From positions 19,112-83,111 of the forward strand of contig NZ_FUIC01000030.1 of assembly GCF_900163695.1 (NCBI RefSeq): a DNA stretch of 64,000 nucleotides, written 5' to 3'. The notes under the pieces were generated by a model. That model ran no database searches. It had not been told where the DNA came from and saw nothing but the letters and a program-made list of their open reading frames with translations. Below, piece by piece: positions 28,808 through 37,244 of the stretch (its first letter is position 1; every line of letters begins with the position of its first letter). The stretch comes from Gulosibacter sp. 10. Lineage in GTDB: Bacteria; Actinomycetota; Actinomycetes; Actinomycetales; Microbacteriaceae. The translations under genes were made by a program, and so were the position numbers.

Positions 28808-29383
28808 ATGGAACAACTCGGCTGGATCATCCCGGTGGGCATCCTCGCCCTCATCCTGCTCATCATCCTCGTCTGGGCATGGGTCACCTACAACAAGCTC
28901 ACGAAGCACAGCGTGCGCGTCGAGGAGGCGTGGAGCGACATCACGGTGCAGCTCAAGCGCAGGGCCGACCTGATCCCGAACATCGTCGAGACGGTGAAGT
29001 CCTACGCGAAGCACGAGTCGAAGGTGTTCGAGGACGTCACCCGAGCCCGGGGCGAGACGCTCGAGGCGAAGACGCCCGCGGCCGCCTCCGAGGCCGAGAA
29101 CCACGTGCAGGGAGCCCTGCGCAGTCTGTTCGCGGTGGCCGAGGCGCACCCGCAGCTGCAGGCGAACGCGAACTTCTCGCAGCTGCAGAGCGACCTGGTG
29201 CAGACCGAGAACAAGATCCAGGCCGCGCGCCGCTACTACAACGGCAGCGTGCGCCAGCTCAACACGTCGATCAAGACGTTCCCGAACAACGTCGTGGCCG
29301 GCCCCATGGGCTTCGCGCAGCGGGAGTTCTTCGAGGTCGCGGACCGCGCGGCGATCTCCGAGCCGCCCCGGGTGCAGTTCTAG
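28808..29383 (+). CDS. lemA: LemA-family membrane protein
   Basis: 191 residues. A single N-terminal membrane helix (about residues 6-28) is followed by a helical domain with the LemA hallmarks RVEEAWSDITVQLKRRADLIPNIVETVKSY, a central E-rich helix pair, and YYNGSVRQLNTSIKTFPNNVVAG near the C-terminus. Function is unsettled; LemA proteins sit in the membrane and have been linked to envelope and stress physiology. The ATG follows a TAGACT box by seven bases. It may be co-transcribed with the transporter gene seven bases downstream. Confidence 0.93.
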   Translation: MEQLGWIIPVGILALILLIILVWAWVTYNKLTKHSVRVEEAWSDITVQLKRRADLIPNIVETVKSYAKHESKVFEDVTRARGETLEAKTPAAASEAENHVQGALRSLFAVAEAHPQLQANANFSQLQSDLVQTENKIQAARRYYNGSVRQLNTSIKTFPNNVVAGPMGFAQREFFEVADRAAISEPPRVQF

Positions 29384-29389
29384 CCGTCC

Positions 29390-30601
29390 ATGGCGGGATC
29401 GACCCGGGTGCCGCGCCCCGAAGAGCGGCTGCGCACGATGGAGCCGGAGGCGAGCTTCGTCTCGAGGCCCGTCCGCATCGCCGCGGCCTGGTCCTGGCGC
29501 TGGCTCGTCATCGTGCTGGGGGCCATACCGGTCATCTGGCTGATCGGCAAGGCGGCGATCATCATCGTGCCGCTGCTGGTCGCGCTGCTGTTCACGGCGC
29601 TGCTCGTGCCGCTCACGAACAAGCTCACCCGCGACCTGCACTGGCCCAAGTGGCTCGCGATGATCATCGGGCTGCTCTCGCTGTTCCTCGGCGTCGGCGC
29701 GCTCGTCTTCCTCGTGGTCCTCGCCTTCCGCAGCGGCCAGCAGTTCGACGTGGAGGACATCCAGCGGCGGTACCAGGAGGTGCTCGCCTGGCTCGAGTCC
29801 ACGCCCCTCCACCTCAGCGAGGACCAGCTGAGCCTGTGGCTCGACGAGGCCATCCTGTGGGTGCAGTCGAACATCGACACCCTCATCGAGCAGACCCTCT
29901 CGGCCGGGGCCACGGTCGCGGCGGTGCTCACCGGCTCGGTGTTCGTCATCTTCGCCGTCATCTTCTACCTGCTCGACGGCCGCCGCATCTGGCTGTTCTT
30001 CGTCTCGCTGTTCCCCGTCTCGGCGCGGGCCGCGCTCGACGGCGCCGGGGAGCGGGCGTGGATCTCGACCGGCCACTACGTCCGCGTGCAGGTGGTGGTC
30101 GCGCTCATCGACGCGATCGGGATATTCCTCGGCGCGGTCGTCCTGCAGGTGCCCTACGCGCTCGCCATCGGCATCGTCGTGTTCCTCGCGGCCTTCGTGC
30201 CGCTCATCGGCGCGACGCTTTCGGGCGCGCTCGCCACCGTCATCGCCCTCATCGCCAACGGCTTCTGGAACGCGGTCATCATGCTCGCGATCGTCGTCGC
30301 CGTCATGGCCATCGAGGCGAACATCCTGCAGCCGCTCATCATGGGCCAGGCGGTGCAGCTGCATCCGCTCGCCGTGCTCGTGACGGTGAGCGGGGGCTCG
30401 ATCCTCGCGGGCATCGGCGGCGCGGTGTTCGCCGTGCCGGTCGTCGCCGCGGTGAAGTCTATGGTGAAATACATCGCATCCGGCCGATGGCGCGGCGAAC
30501 CCGACCCCACCGAGTGCATGAGATCGGAGGAGGACGCCGATAGCGTGCCGCGCCGCGTCCCCCTCGTCATCCGCCGCAATAAGAAGGAACCCCAAGCGTG
30601 A
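29390..30601 (+). CDS. AI-2E family transporter
   Basis: 403 residues with about eight hydrophobic helices in the AI-2 exporter superfamily arrangement: two near the N-terminus (WLVIVLGAIPVIWLIGKAAIIIVPLLVALLF), a long amphipathic soluble segment (about 125-185), and a C-terminal block containing FVPLIGATLSGALATVIAL and the conserved QPLIMGQAVQLHPLAV motif. Members export autoinducer-2-like compounds or act as Na+/H+ antiporters, so substrate is open. The ATG at 29390 lacks a clear ribosome-binding site. The end overlaps ilvA by four bases (GTGA). Confidence 0.9.
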   Translation: MAGSTRVPRPEERLRTMEPEASFVSRPVRIAAAWSWRWLVIVLGAIPVIWLIGKAAIIIVPLLVALLFTALLVPLTNKLTRDLHWPKWLAMIIGLLSLFLGVGALVFLVVLAFRSGQQFDVEDIQRRYQEVLAWLESTPLHLSEDQLSLWLDEAILWVQSNIDTLIEQTLSAGATVAAVLTGSVFVIFAVIFYLLDGRRIWLFFVSLFPVSARAALDGAGERAWISTGHYVRVQVVVALIDAIGIFLGAVVLQVPYALAIGIVVFLAAFVPLIGATLSGALATVIALIANGFWNAVIMLAIVVAVMAIEANILQPLIMGQAVQLHPLAVLVTVSGGSILAGIGGAVFAVPVVAAVKSMVKYIASGRWRGEPDPTECMRSEEDADSVPRRVPLVIRRNKKEPQA

Positions 30602-31854
30602 ACCAACCCGTCGACATCACCTTCGAACCCGAGCTCGAGCAGGTCCGCGCGGCGCGCGAGATCGTGCAGCGCACCACGCGCGTGACCCTGCTCGACTCCG
30701 CTCGGTTCCTGAGCAGGTACGGCGGGGGCTCGATCTACCTCAAATGCGAGAACATGCAGCGCACCGGCTCCTACAAGATCCGCGGCGCCACCTACCGGCT
30801 CTCGCAGCTCACCGAGGAGGAGCGCTCGCGCGGCGTCGTGGCGGCCTCGGCCGGCAACCACGCGCAGGGGGTCGCGTTCGCGGCGCGCGAGCTCGGCATC
30901 CCGGCGACGATCTTCATGCCCCTCGACGTGCCCATCCCCAAGCTCGAGGCCACCCGCAACTACGGCGCCGACGTCGTGCTGCACGGCAACAACGTCGCCG
31001 AATCGCTCGCCGGCGCCCAGGAGTTCGCCGAGAGCACGGGCGCGGTGTTCATCCACCCCTACAACCATCCCGACATCATCACGGGCCAGGGCACGCTGGC
31101 GCTCGACATCGTGGACCAGCTGCCGGACGTCGACACGATCATCGTGCCGATCGGCGGCGGCGGGCTCGCGGGCGGGCTCGCGGCCACCGCGAAGCGGCTC
31201 GCGGCCGAGCAGGGGCGCGAGATCCGCGTCATCGGCGTGCAGTCGGCCAACTCGGCGCCCTTCCCCGTCTCGGTGGCCGAGGGCCATCCGGTGAAGATCC
31301 AGGCGAAGCCCACCATCGCCGACGGCATCGCGGTGGACGTGCCCGGCTCGCTCTCCTTCGAGCTCGTGCGCAAGTACGTGGACGAGATCATCACGGTCAC
31401 CGAGGACGACATCTCGCGCGCGATCCTGCTGCTGCTCGAGCGCGCCAAGCTCGTCGTCGAGGGCGCCGGGGCCACGACCGTGGCGGCCATCCTGGCCGGC
31501 AAGGCGCCGAGCGAGGGCAAGACCGTCGCGGTGCTGACCGGCGGCAACGTCGACCCGATGATGCTCGAGAAGGTCATCTCCACGGGCCTCACGGCGTCCG
31601 AGCGGTACCTCAAGCTGAACATCGGCCTGCAGGACCGGCCCGGTCACCTCGCGCGGATCTCGAGCATCCTCGCCTCGATCGACGCGAATGTCATCGAGGT
31701 GCTGCACACGCGCCACAACAAGGGCCTGCAGATCAACCAGGTCGAGCTCGAGATCTCGGTCGAGACGCGCGGCACCGAGCACGCCACGCTCGTGCTCGAC
31801 CGGCTCCGCGAGGCGGGCTACAACCCCAGGGTCGACCGGAACGCCTCGCTCTAG
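30598..31854 (+). CDS. ilvA: Threonine ammonia-lyase (threonine dehydratase)
   Basis: 418 residues, GTG start overlapping the previous gene by four bases. PLP-dependent fold type II: Lys60 in TGSYKIRGA forms the Schiff base, the phosphate-binding loop is IGGGGLAGG near 183, and ASAGNHAQGV contacts the substrate. A C-terminal ACT domain (from about residue 335, DRPGHLARISSILASIDANVIEV) gives it the length of the short ilvA/tdcB type with regulatory domain. It deaminates threonine to 2-oxobutanoate, the first step toward isoleucine. It ends at a long inverted-repeat terminator shared with greA. The ilvD gene is 14 kb away. Confidence 0.95.
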   Translation: MNQPVDITFEPELEQVRAAREIVQRTTRVTLLDSARFLSRYGGGSIYLKCENMQRTGSYKIRGATYRLSQLTEEERSRGVVAASAGNHAQGVAFAARELGIPATIFMPLDVPIPKLEATRNYGADVVLHGNNVAESLAGAQEFAESTGAVFIHPYNHPDIITGQGTLALDIVDQLPDVDTIIVPIGGGGLAGGLAATAKRLAAEQGREIRVIGVQSANSAPFPVSVAEGHPVKIQAKPTIADGIAVDVPGSLSFELVRKYVDEIITVTEDDISRAILLLLERAKLVVEGAGATTVAAILAGKAPSEGKTVAVLTGGNVDPMMLEKVISTGLTASERYLKLNIGLQDRPGHLARISSILASIDANVIEVLHTRHNKGLQINQVELEISVETRGTEHATLVLDRLREAGYNPRVDRNASL

Positions 31855-31907
31855 CCGCTCTCGGCGCAGCCGGCAGCGCTGCCGCGGGAACTCATTCCGC
31901 CGTGGAA

Positions 31908-31953
31908 ACGAGGAGCGCTCCCCGAACCGACCGGTTCGGGGAGCGCTCCTCGT
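31908..31953. terminator. Bidirectional terminator between ilvA and greA
   Basis: A perfect 22-bp inverted repeat (ACGAGGAGCGCTCCCCGAAC with one more pair each side of the centre) separated by two bases. It stands between convergent ilvA (ends 31854) and greA (ends 31969). On the minus strand it is followed by a short TTT tail; on the plus strand there is none. Confidence 0.8.
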
Positions 31954-31968
31954 GCGCCGCGCGGGCGC

Positions 31969-32457
31969 TCAGCCGCGGAAGGTCTCGACGTCCTTGACCT
32001 CGACGGCGATCTCGTTGCCGTTCGGCGCGGTGTAGCTCGCGGTATCGCCGACCTTGAGGCCGTCGATCGCCTGCCCGATCGGGCTCTCGGGCGAGAACAC
32101 GCGCAGCTCGGTCTGCGACTCGAGCTCGGGGCTCGCGAACAGGAACTTCTGCTCGCGCGGGCCGATCTTGGCGGTCACGACGGTGCCCAGCACGACGGTG
32201 CCGTCGGCCTCGGGCGCCTCCGTCACCACGGCGCGCTTGAGCATGGCCTCGAGCTCGGCGATGCGAGCCTCGATGCGCCCCTGCTCCTCGCGGGCGGCGT
32301 GGTAGCCGGCGTTCTCCTTGAGGTCGCCGTCCTCACGGGCCTCCTGGATCTCTTTCGTGATCTCCTGGCGCCGGGTGGACGACAGGAACTCGAGCTCTTC
32401 CTGCAGGCGATCGAACGTCTCCTGGGTGAGCCAAGTTGAGTCGAACTGGGCGGTCAT
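31969..32457 (-). CDS. greA: Transcription elongation factor GreA
   Basis: 162 residues from the ATG at 32457, six bases after AGGAG; the ATG at 32463 directly abuts that site and is less likely. An N-terminal antiparallel coiled coil (about 1-75) carries the acidic tip in the EAREDGDLKENAGYHAA motif, whose Asp and Glu reach the RNA polymerase active site. The C-terminal FKBP-like domain ends NEIAVEVKDVETF. It stimulates transcript cleavage by stalled polymerase. A leader hairpin lies between the probable -10 (TATACT, minus strand, near 32518) and the start. Confidence 0.97.
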   Translation of the reverse strand: MTAQFDSTWLTQETFDRLQEELEFLSSTRRQEITKEIQEAREDGDLKENAGYHAAREEQGRIEARIAELEAMLKRAVVTEAPEADGTVVLGTVVTAKIGPREQKFLFASPELESQTELRVFSPESPIGQAIDGLKVGDTASYTAPNGNEIAVEVKDVETFRG

Positions 32458-32483
32458 GGACATCTCCTCGGATATACGACAGA

Positions 32484-32506
32484 AGCCCCGACCTCCTGTC
32501 AGGGCT
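32484..32506 (-). promoter_or_regulatory. Leader hairpin upstream of greA
   Basis: On the minus strand AGCCCTGAC pairs with GTCGGGGCT around an AGGAG loop (nine pairs including one G-T), followed by TTCTG. It lies downstream of TATACT and about 27 bases before the greA start. It could end transcription of the DUF4307 gene or act as an attenuator in the greA leader. Confidence 0.45.
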
Positions 32507-32596
32507 GTTGGTCAAGCAGTATAGCGGGCCGCGCTGCGGAGCGGCCGGAGGCCGGCCGGTGCGCGCCGGGCGGCGGGGCGGATCGGGGGACGCGGA

Positions 32597-32989
32597 TCAG
32601 GGGATCCAGCACTCGCGGACGAGCAGCAGCGTGGCCGCCTGGGTCGTGCGCAGCGTCACCGAGAGCGTCTGGTGCTGCTCCTCGGCCGGCGGCAGCACGA
32701 CGGTCTCGAAGCCCACGACCGCGTTGACCGCGTTCTGCGCCTCCACCGTGCACGCGAGCTCCGTGCCGGGCTGCACCGAGACCCGCGCGTCCAGGTGCGC
32801 CTCCGTGTCGGAGTGCACCTCGAAGCGGCCCGGGGAGGTCTCGATCGTGCCGCCGGGGTTCGTGAGCGACAGAGCCCAGAACCCGATCACGCCGAGCACG
32901 AGGACGGCCAGCAGCGTCCACCAGACCCCGGGGCGGACCCGTCCGGCGGCGCGGCGCGAGGTGCCGTAGCGCGCGTCAAGATCCGTCAC
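32597..32989 (-). CDS. DUF4307 membrane protein
   Basis: 130 residues. A short N-terminal cytoplasmic part with LDARYGTSRR, one membrane helix (about residues 24-42, VWWTLLAVLVLGVIGFWAL) and an extracellular beta-rich domain with two Cys (LACTVEAQNA and LLVRECWIP). DUF4307 proteins are restricted to actinobacteria and are typically encoded between greA and mca, as here. No function is established. Divergent from mca with an 84-base gap. Confidence 0.9.
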   Translation of the reverse strand: MTDLDARYGTSRRAAGRVRPGVWWTLLAVLVLGVIGFWALSLTNPGGTIETSPGRFEVHSDTEAHLDARVSVQPGTELACTVEAQNAVNAVVGFETVVLPPAEEQHQTLSVTLRTTQAATLLLVRECWIP

Positions 32990-33073
32990 GGTGGTGCTCT
33001 CTCGCGATAGAGTTGTTCATTGCTGCGCGCCAGCTTACCCGAGGCGCCATCCCACCCCTGACAGGAGCTCTCG

Positions 33074-33946
33074 ATGACCTTCAGACTTCTCGCGGTCCAC
33101 GCGCACCCCGATGACGAATCGAGCAAGGGCGCGGGCACGTACGCGGCCTACGAGGACCGCGGCGAGGAAGTCATGATCGTGAGCTGCACCGGTGGCGAGG
33201 CCGGCGATGTGCTGAACACCGCGGTGCCGGCGCGCGCCCACGCCGAGCGCGATCTCCCCGGCCTGCGCCGGGTGGAGATGGCGGAGGCGCAGGGCATCCT
33301 CGGCATCGAGCACCGCTGGCTCGGCTACCGCGACTCGGGCATGGCGCGCGAGGACGGCAGCCTCGAGCCCGGCACCTTCGCGGCCATCCCCGCCGAGGTC
33401 AGCGTGCGCCCGCTCATCCGCCTCATCCGCGAGTTCCGCCCGCACGTGATCGTCACCTACGACGAGACCGGCGGCTACCCCCATCCCGACCACATCCGCA
33501 CGCACGAGATCACGCTGCTCGCGTGGGAGCGGGCCGGCCGCGATGCCGAGCACGAGCTGGGCGAGCCGTGGGAGCCGCTCAAGCTCTACTACGACCAGAC
33601 CATGAACGAGGAGCGCTCGCGCTCCATGCTCGACCGGCTCAAGGACTACCCCGAGCTCGAGCACCTGGCCGACCGCATGCAGGCCGTGGTCGAGCGGCTG
33701 CGGACCAAGCACCGCAACCGCACGACGAAGATCGACATCTCGGGCACGTTCGATCGCCGGGACAACGCGCTCCGGGCCCACGCGAGCCAGGTGGCGCCCG
33801 ACAACGAGTTCTTCTTCGGCTACCCGCGCGACCTCGAGCTCGTGGCCTACCCGTACGAGGACTACGAGCTCGTCGAGGCGCGCGTCGACACCCGGCTGCC
33901 GGAGACGGACCTGTTCGCCGGCATCGACCCCGAAGGGAAGAACTAG
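33074..33946 (+). CDS. mca: Mycothiol S-conjugate amidase
   Basis: 290 residues. The N-terminal HAHPDDESSKGAGTYAAY carries the zinc ligands of the LmbE/PIG-L family, and GGEAGDVLN, YRDSGM and TYDETGGYPHPDHIRTHE match Mca. The enzyme cleaves mycothiol conjugates to release mercapturic acids, detoxifying electrophiles and antibiotics. Its length and motifs fit Mca better than the deacetylase MshB. CAGGAG precedes the ATG. It identifies the organism as a mycothiol-using actinobacterium. The following gene begins directly after its stop. Confidence 0.95.
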   Translation: MTFRLLAVHAHPDDESSKGAGTYAAYEDRGEEVMIVSCTGGEAGDVLNTAVPARAHAERDLPGLRRVEMAEAQGILGIEHRWLGYRDSGMAREDGSLEPGTFAAIPAEVSVRPLIRLIREFRPHVIVTYDETGGYPHPDHIRTHEITLLAWERAGRDAEHELGEPWEPLKLYYDQTMNEERSRSMLDRLKDYPELEHLADRMQAVVERLRTKHRNRTTKIDISGTFDRRDNALRAHASQVAPDNEFFFGYPRDLELVAYPYEDYELVEARVDTRLPETDLFAGIDPEGKN

Positions 33947-34291
33947 TTGTCACCTCTCGAACGCGGGCTGATCCGGCTCGTCGAAGCGGCGCCGACCCCC
34001 ACGCCGACGGACCAGCCGTTCAATCCCGTCGACGTGACGCCGGGGCCCGCGGGATTCTTCATGACGGTCCTGCTCATGCTCGGCGTCGGCGTCATCGCCA
34101 TGAGCCTGATGCGCCGCTCCTCCCGGGTGCAGGCGCGCTTCGCCATCCGCGAGGAGCTCGAGCGCGAGCAGGCGGCGGCCGAGGAGCCGGGAACGGCCGA
34201 GGGGGAGCGCCCCGCGGAATCCCCGGACGAGGCCGGCGCCGCACCGGCGGCGGACCCCGACGATCAGGACTCGGCGCCGCGCAAGGACTAG
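33947..34291 (+). CDS. Small single-pass membrane protein between mca and uppS
   Basis: 114 residues from a TTG that starts immediately after the mca stop codon. A short Pro/Thr-rich outside segment leads into one membrane helix (about residues 36-55, FFMTVLLMLGVGVIAMSLM), then a basic stretch and a Glu/Ala/Pro-rich disordered cytoplasmic tail of about 50 residues. No domain recognised. Position between mca and uppS is typical in related actinobacteria, which suggests a real, co-transcribed gene. The TTG start could alternatively be a later one, but no better ribosome-binding site is seen. Confidence 0.75.
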   Translation: MSPLERGLIRLVEAAPTPTPTDQPFNPVDVTPGPAGFFMTVLLMLGVGVIAMSLMRRSSRVQARFAIREELEREQAAAEEPGTAEGERPAESPDEAGAAPAADPDDQDSAPRKD

Positions 34292-34292
34292 A

Positions 34293-35090
34293 TTGGCGTT
34301 CATGAAACGTCGCCACCCGTTCCGCGCGCCGGACTTCGCGTACCGCCTGTACGCGCGGAACCTCTGGCGCTCGCTCGGGGCGATGAGCACGCGCCCGCAG
34401 CACATCGCGATGATCATCGACGGCAACCGCCGATGGGCGAGGCAGCTCGGGCTCGAGGACGCCGCGGCCGGCCACCGGGCGGGCGCGGCGAAGATGATCG
34501 AGTTCATCTCGTGGTGCGATCGCGCCGGGATCGGCACCGTGACGCTCTACCTGCTCTCGCAGGACAATCTCCGCGGCCGCTCGCCCGAGGAGCTCCGCGC
34601 GCTCATGGGCATCATCGGCAGCCTCGCCCGCGACCTCGCGAAGAACGAGCGCTGGCAGGTGCAGCACGTCGGCTCCTCCGAGGGTCTGGACGCGGGGCTC
34701 GTCTCGACGCTCGAGGAGATCGAGCGCACCACCGAGAAGGCCCGCGGCCCGCACGTCAACCTCGCGATCGGCTACGGCGGCCGCAACGAGATCGTCGACG
34801 CGATGCGCGCCATAGTGCGCGACTACGCCGACCAGGGCGGCTCAGTCGCGGAGCTCGCCGACATCCTCACGCCCGAGCTCATCGGCGAGCACCTCTACAC
34901 GGGCGGCCAGCCCGATCCGGACCTCGTGATCCGCACCTCGGGCGAGCAGCGGCTCAGCGACTTCATGCTCTGGCAGGCTGCGCACTCCGAGTTCTACTTC
35001 GTCGAGGCGCTCGGGCCGGACCTGCGCGAGGTGGACTTCCTGCGCGCGCTGCGCGACTACGCCACGCGCAACCGCCGCTACGGGCAGTAG
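34293..35090 (+). CDS. uppS: Isoprenyl (undecaprenyl-type) diphosphate synthase
   Basis: 265 residues from a TTG with AAGGA five bases upstream; an ATG three codons later (34302) is the alternative. The cis-prenyltransferase signature is intact: HIAMIIDGNRRWAR with the catalytic Asp, TLYLLSQDNLRGRS, the LAIGYGGRNEI segment and the C-terminal PDPDLVIRTSGEQRLSDFMLWQ and Glu-containing EFYF motif. It builds the long-chain polyprenyl diphosphate that carries cell-wall intermediates. Actinobacteria often have two such enzymes with different chain lengths; I cannot tell which this is. The gene closes the mca group. Confidence 0.93.
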   Translation: MAFMKRRHPFRAPDFAYRLYARNLWRSLGAMSTRPQHIAMIIDGNRRWARQLGLEDAAAGHRAGAAKMIEFISWCDRAGIGTVTLYLLSQDNLRGRSPEELRALMGIIGSLARDLAKNERWQVQHVGSSEGLDAGLVSTLEEIERTTEKARGPHVNLAIGYGGRNEIVDAMRAIVRDYADQGGSVAELADILTPELIGEHLYTGGQPDPDLVIRTSGEQRLSDFMLWQAAHSEFYFVEALGPDLREVDFLRALRDYATRNRRYGQ

Positions 35091-35137
35091 CGGATCGCCG
35101 AAGCCGCCCGGAGATTACGCGGCATGTCGCGAAGCCG

Positions 35138-35167
35138 TTGCGGGCGCGTGCCGTCGTGCTCTACGGT
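35138..35167 (+). promoter_or_regulatory. Promoter of the riboflavin operon
   Basis: TTGCGG (35138-35143) and TACGGT (35162-35167) are separated by 18 bases. Transcription would start just before the FMN riboswitch. Confidence 0.5.
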
Positions 35168-35182
35168 GTGGCCAGCAACATG

Positions 35183-35314
35183 CTCCGGGGTCGGTGCAAT
35201 TCCGAACCGGCGGTGATAGCCCGCGACCGCGACCCGTCCGACATGCATATGTCGAGCACGGGAAGCGCTGATCTGGTGAAATTCCAGAGCCGACAGTCAG
35301 AGTCTGGATGGGAG
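35183..35314 (+). ncRNA. FMN riboswitch (RFN element)
   Basis: Conserved RFN blocks are readable in order: CCGGGGTCGGTGCAATTCC, GAACCGGCGGTGATAGCCCG, then after a variable arm CTGATCTGGTGAAATTCCAG and GCCGACAGTCAGAGTCTGGA, ending GATGGGAG. CTCC at 35183-35186 pairs with GGAG at 35311-35314 to close the P1 stem. FMN binding represses riboflavin genes. The 126-base expression platform before ribD contains a perfect inverted repeat (35323-35344), a GGGATCC/GGATCCC hairpin, and GTGTTCCC (35397-35404) that can pair with the ribD ribosome-binding site. Confidence 0.95.
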
Positions 35315-35440
35315 GCGCATGGCCGACGCGATATCGCGTCGGCGCCGCTGGCGATCGCTCGCCGGGATCCGCGGAAGGATCCCGAGGGCTTCGCGAGTGT
35401 TCCCGTACCCCGGTGCCGCCGCAGGGGAAGGACACTCGGA

Positions 35441-36601
35441 ATGAACACGCAGGCATCCGCCGCCTCGAAGGCGCGCCGCTCGCCAGACGGCGATCGCGGG
35501 ACGGGCTCCGCTATCTCCATCGGCGAGGCGATGCGCCGGGCGATCTCGCTCGCGCGCCGAGGGCCCGAGCACGGCCCGAATCCGCGAGTGGGCTGCGTGC
35601 TCCTTGCACCCGGGCACCTCGCCGGAAGAGGCGGGGATACGGCTCTGCGGACCGTCATCGGCGAGGGGCACCATCGCGGCGCGGGCACGCCGCACGCCGA
35701 GGTGGCCGCGCTGGCCGATGCGCGGCGTCGTGGATTCGACGTTCGCGGGTGCACGGCCGTGGTCACGCTGGAGCCCTGCCGCCACACCGGTCGCACCGGT
35801 CCGTGCACCGATGCCCTGATCCGAGCAGGGGCGGCCGAGGTCGTGTACGGCGCGCGGGATCCCGACCCGATCGCGGGCGGGGGCGGTGCGCTGCTCCGAC
35901 GCCACGGGGTCCGGGTGCGCTCCGGCGTCGCGAGCGGTGAGGCGGAGGATCTCATCCGGGTCTGGGCCGCCTCGATTCGCGCCGGCCGGCCCTTCGTCTC
36001 GCTCAAGCTCGCGATGAGCCTCGACGGCCGCATCGCAGCGGCCGACGGCAGCAGCAAGTGGCTCACCTCGACCGCCTCGCGCGCGGCCGCCCACCGGCTG
36101 CGCGGCCGGGTCGGCGCCGTGCTCGTCGGCATGGGCACCGTCCTCGCAGACGACCCCCGGCTCACCGCCCGCAATGAGGCGCAGCGCCCTGCCGGGCATC
36201 AGCCGCTCCGCGTAGCCCTCGGCCGCCGAGCCGTGCCGGTCTCGGCGCGGATCCGCAGTTCGCCCGGCGAGTTTCTGCAGATCCCGCACCGGGACCCGCG
36301 AGCGGCGCTCGACCTGCTCCGCGACCGCGGCGTCAGACACGTCCTCGTCGAGGGCGGTGCGAGGGTCGCAAGCGCGTTCCTGCGCGAGGCCCTCGTCGAC
36401 GAGCTCGAGCTCCATATCGCCCCGCTGCTCCTCGGCTCGGGCGTTGGCGCCGTCGAGCGCCTCGGCGTCGAGACGCTCTCGGACGCCGACCGCTGGCGGC
36501 TCGGCGCGATCGAGCGCAGCGGAGCCGATCTGCTCGTCCGAGCCGTCCCGGCGCCGGGAAACGCCGGGCGCACGCCCCCGAATCCATCCGTCAACCGCTA
36601 A
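35441..36601 (+). CDS. ribD: Bifunctional riboflavin deaminase/reductase RibD
   Basis: 386 residues from the ATG at 35441, preceded by GGGGAAGGA. The N-terminal deaminase domain (about 25-165) has the zinc motif HAEVAAL at 85 and [12 protein letters not shown] with Cys113 and Cys122; the C-terminal reductase domain (about 170-375) has [19 protein letters not shown] and [14 protein letters not shown]. It performs steps two and three of riboflavin synthesis on the GTP-derived pyrimidine. First gene after the FMN riboswitch. The enzyme that makes its substrate, GTP cyclohydrolase II, is not encoded in this operon. Confidence 0.95.
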   Translation: MNTQASAASKARRSPDGDRGTGSAISIGEAMRRAISLARRGPEHGPNPRVGCVLLAPGHLAGRGGDTALRTVIGEGHHRGAGTPHAEVAALADARRRGFDVRGCTAVVTLEPCRHTGRTGPCTDALIRAGAAEVVYGARDPDPIAGGGGALLRRHGVRVRSGVASGEAEDLIRVWAASIRAGRPFVSLKLAMSLDGRIAAADGSSKWLTSTASRAAAHRLRGRVGAVLVGMGTVLADDPRLTARNEAQRPAGHQPLRVALGRRAVPVSARIRSSPGEFLQIPHRDPRAALDLLRDRGVRHVLVEGGARVASAFLREALVDELELHIAPLLLGSGVGAVERLGVETLSDADRWRLGAIERSGADLLVRAVPAPGNAGRTPPNPSVNR

Positions 36602-36609
36602 GGAGCCCC

Positions 36610-37244
36610 ATGTTCACCGGACTCGTCGAGGAGATCGGCACGATCCTGCGCGCGGAACGCGCCGGAACGCGCGCCGACACCCTGCTCACCATCGCGGCGG
36701 AAGCCGTCACCGCCGACGCCTCGCCCGGAGATTCGATCTCGGTCTCCGGCGTCTGCCTCACCGTCGTGCGGCGCTCGCCAGAGGGCGCGTTCACCGCCGA
36801 GGTCATGCGCGAGACGCTCGAGCGAAGCACCCTCGACCGGGCGGAGCCCGGCACCCGGGTCAACCTCGAGCGCGCGCTCCGGGCCGACTCCCGCCTGGGC
36901 GGGCATCTCGTCCAGGGCCACGTGGACGCGGTCGGCGAGTTGCGCTCCCGAACCGGGGCGAGCGCTGGGACGACCTGTGGTTCCGCGCGGATCCCGGCCT
37001 GACACGGTACATCGCGGAGAAGGGATCCATCGCCGTTGACGGCATCTCGCTCACGGTCACGGCCGTCGAGGCGGACGGGTTCGGCGTGTCCGTGATCCCG
37101 ACCACCTCGGCGAGCACGACCATCGGTGCCCTCGTCCCGGGCGACCGCGTGAACCTCGAGGTCGACATCCTCGCCAAGTACGTCGAGCGCGCCCTTGCGG
37201 CGAACGCGCGGATTGCGCCCCGGGGACGGGAGGCGGCCCGATGA
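36610..37244 (+). pseudogene. ribE: Riboflavin synthase (alpha), single-base frameshift
   Basis: The reading frame starts [13 protein letters not shown], with SGVCLTVV and [13 protein letters not shown] intact, but runs into a stop at 37000-37002. The rest of the protein continues in another frame: [25 protein letters not shown] and a normal C-terminus ending at 37244. The break lies at about 36950-36962, near a GGGG run (36955-36958), where one base appears to be missing. Restoring one base would give a 211-residue protein of normal length with both lumazine-binding repeats. This is either a real inactivating mutation or a homopolymer sequencing error. It converts lumazine to riboflavin when intact. 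Confidence 0.85.
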
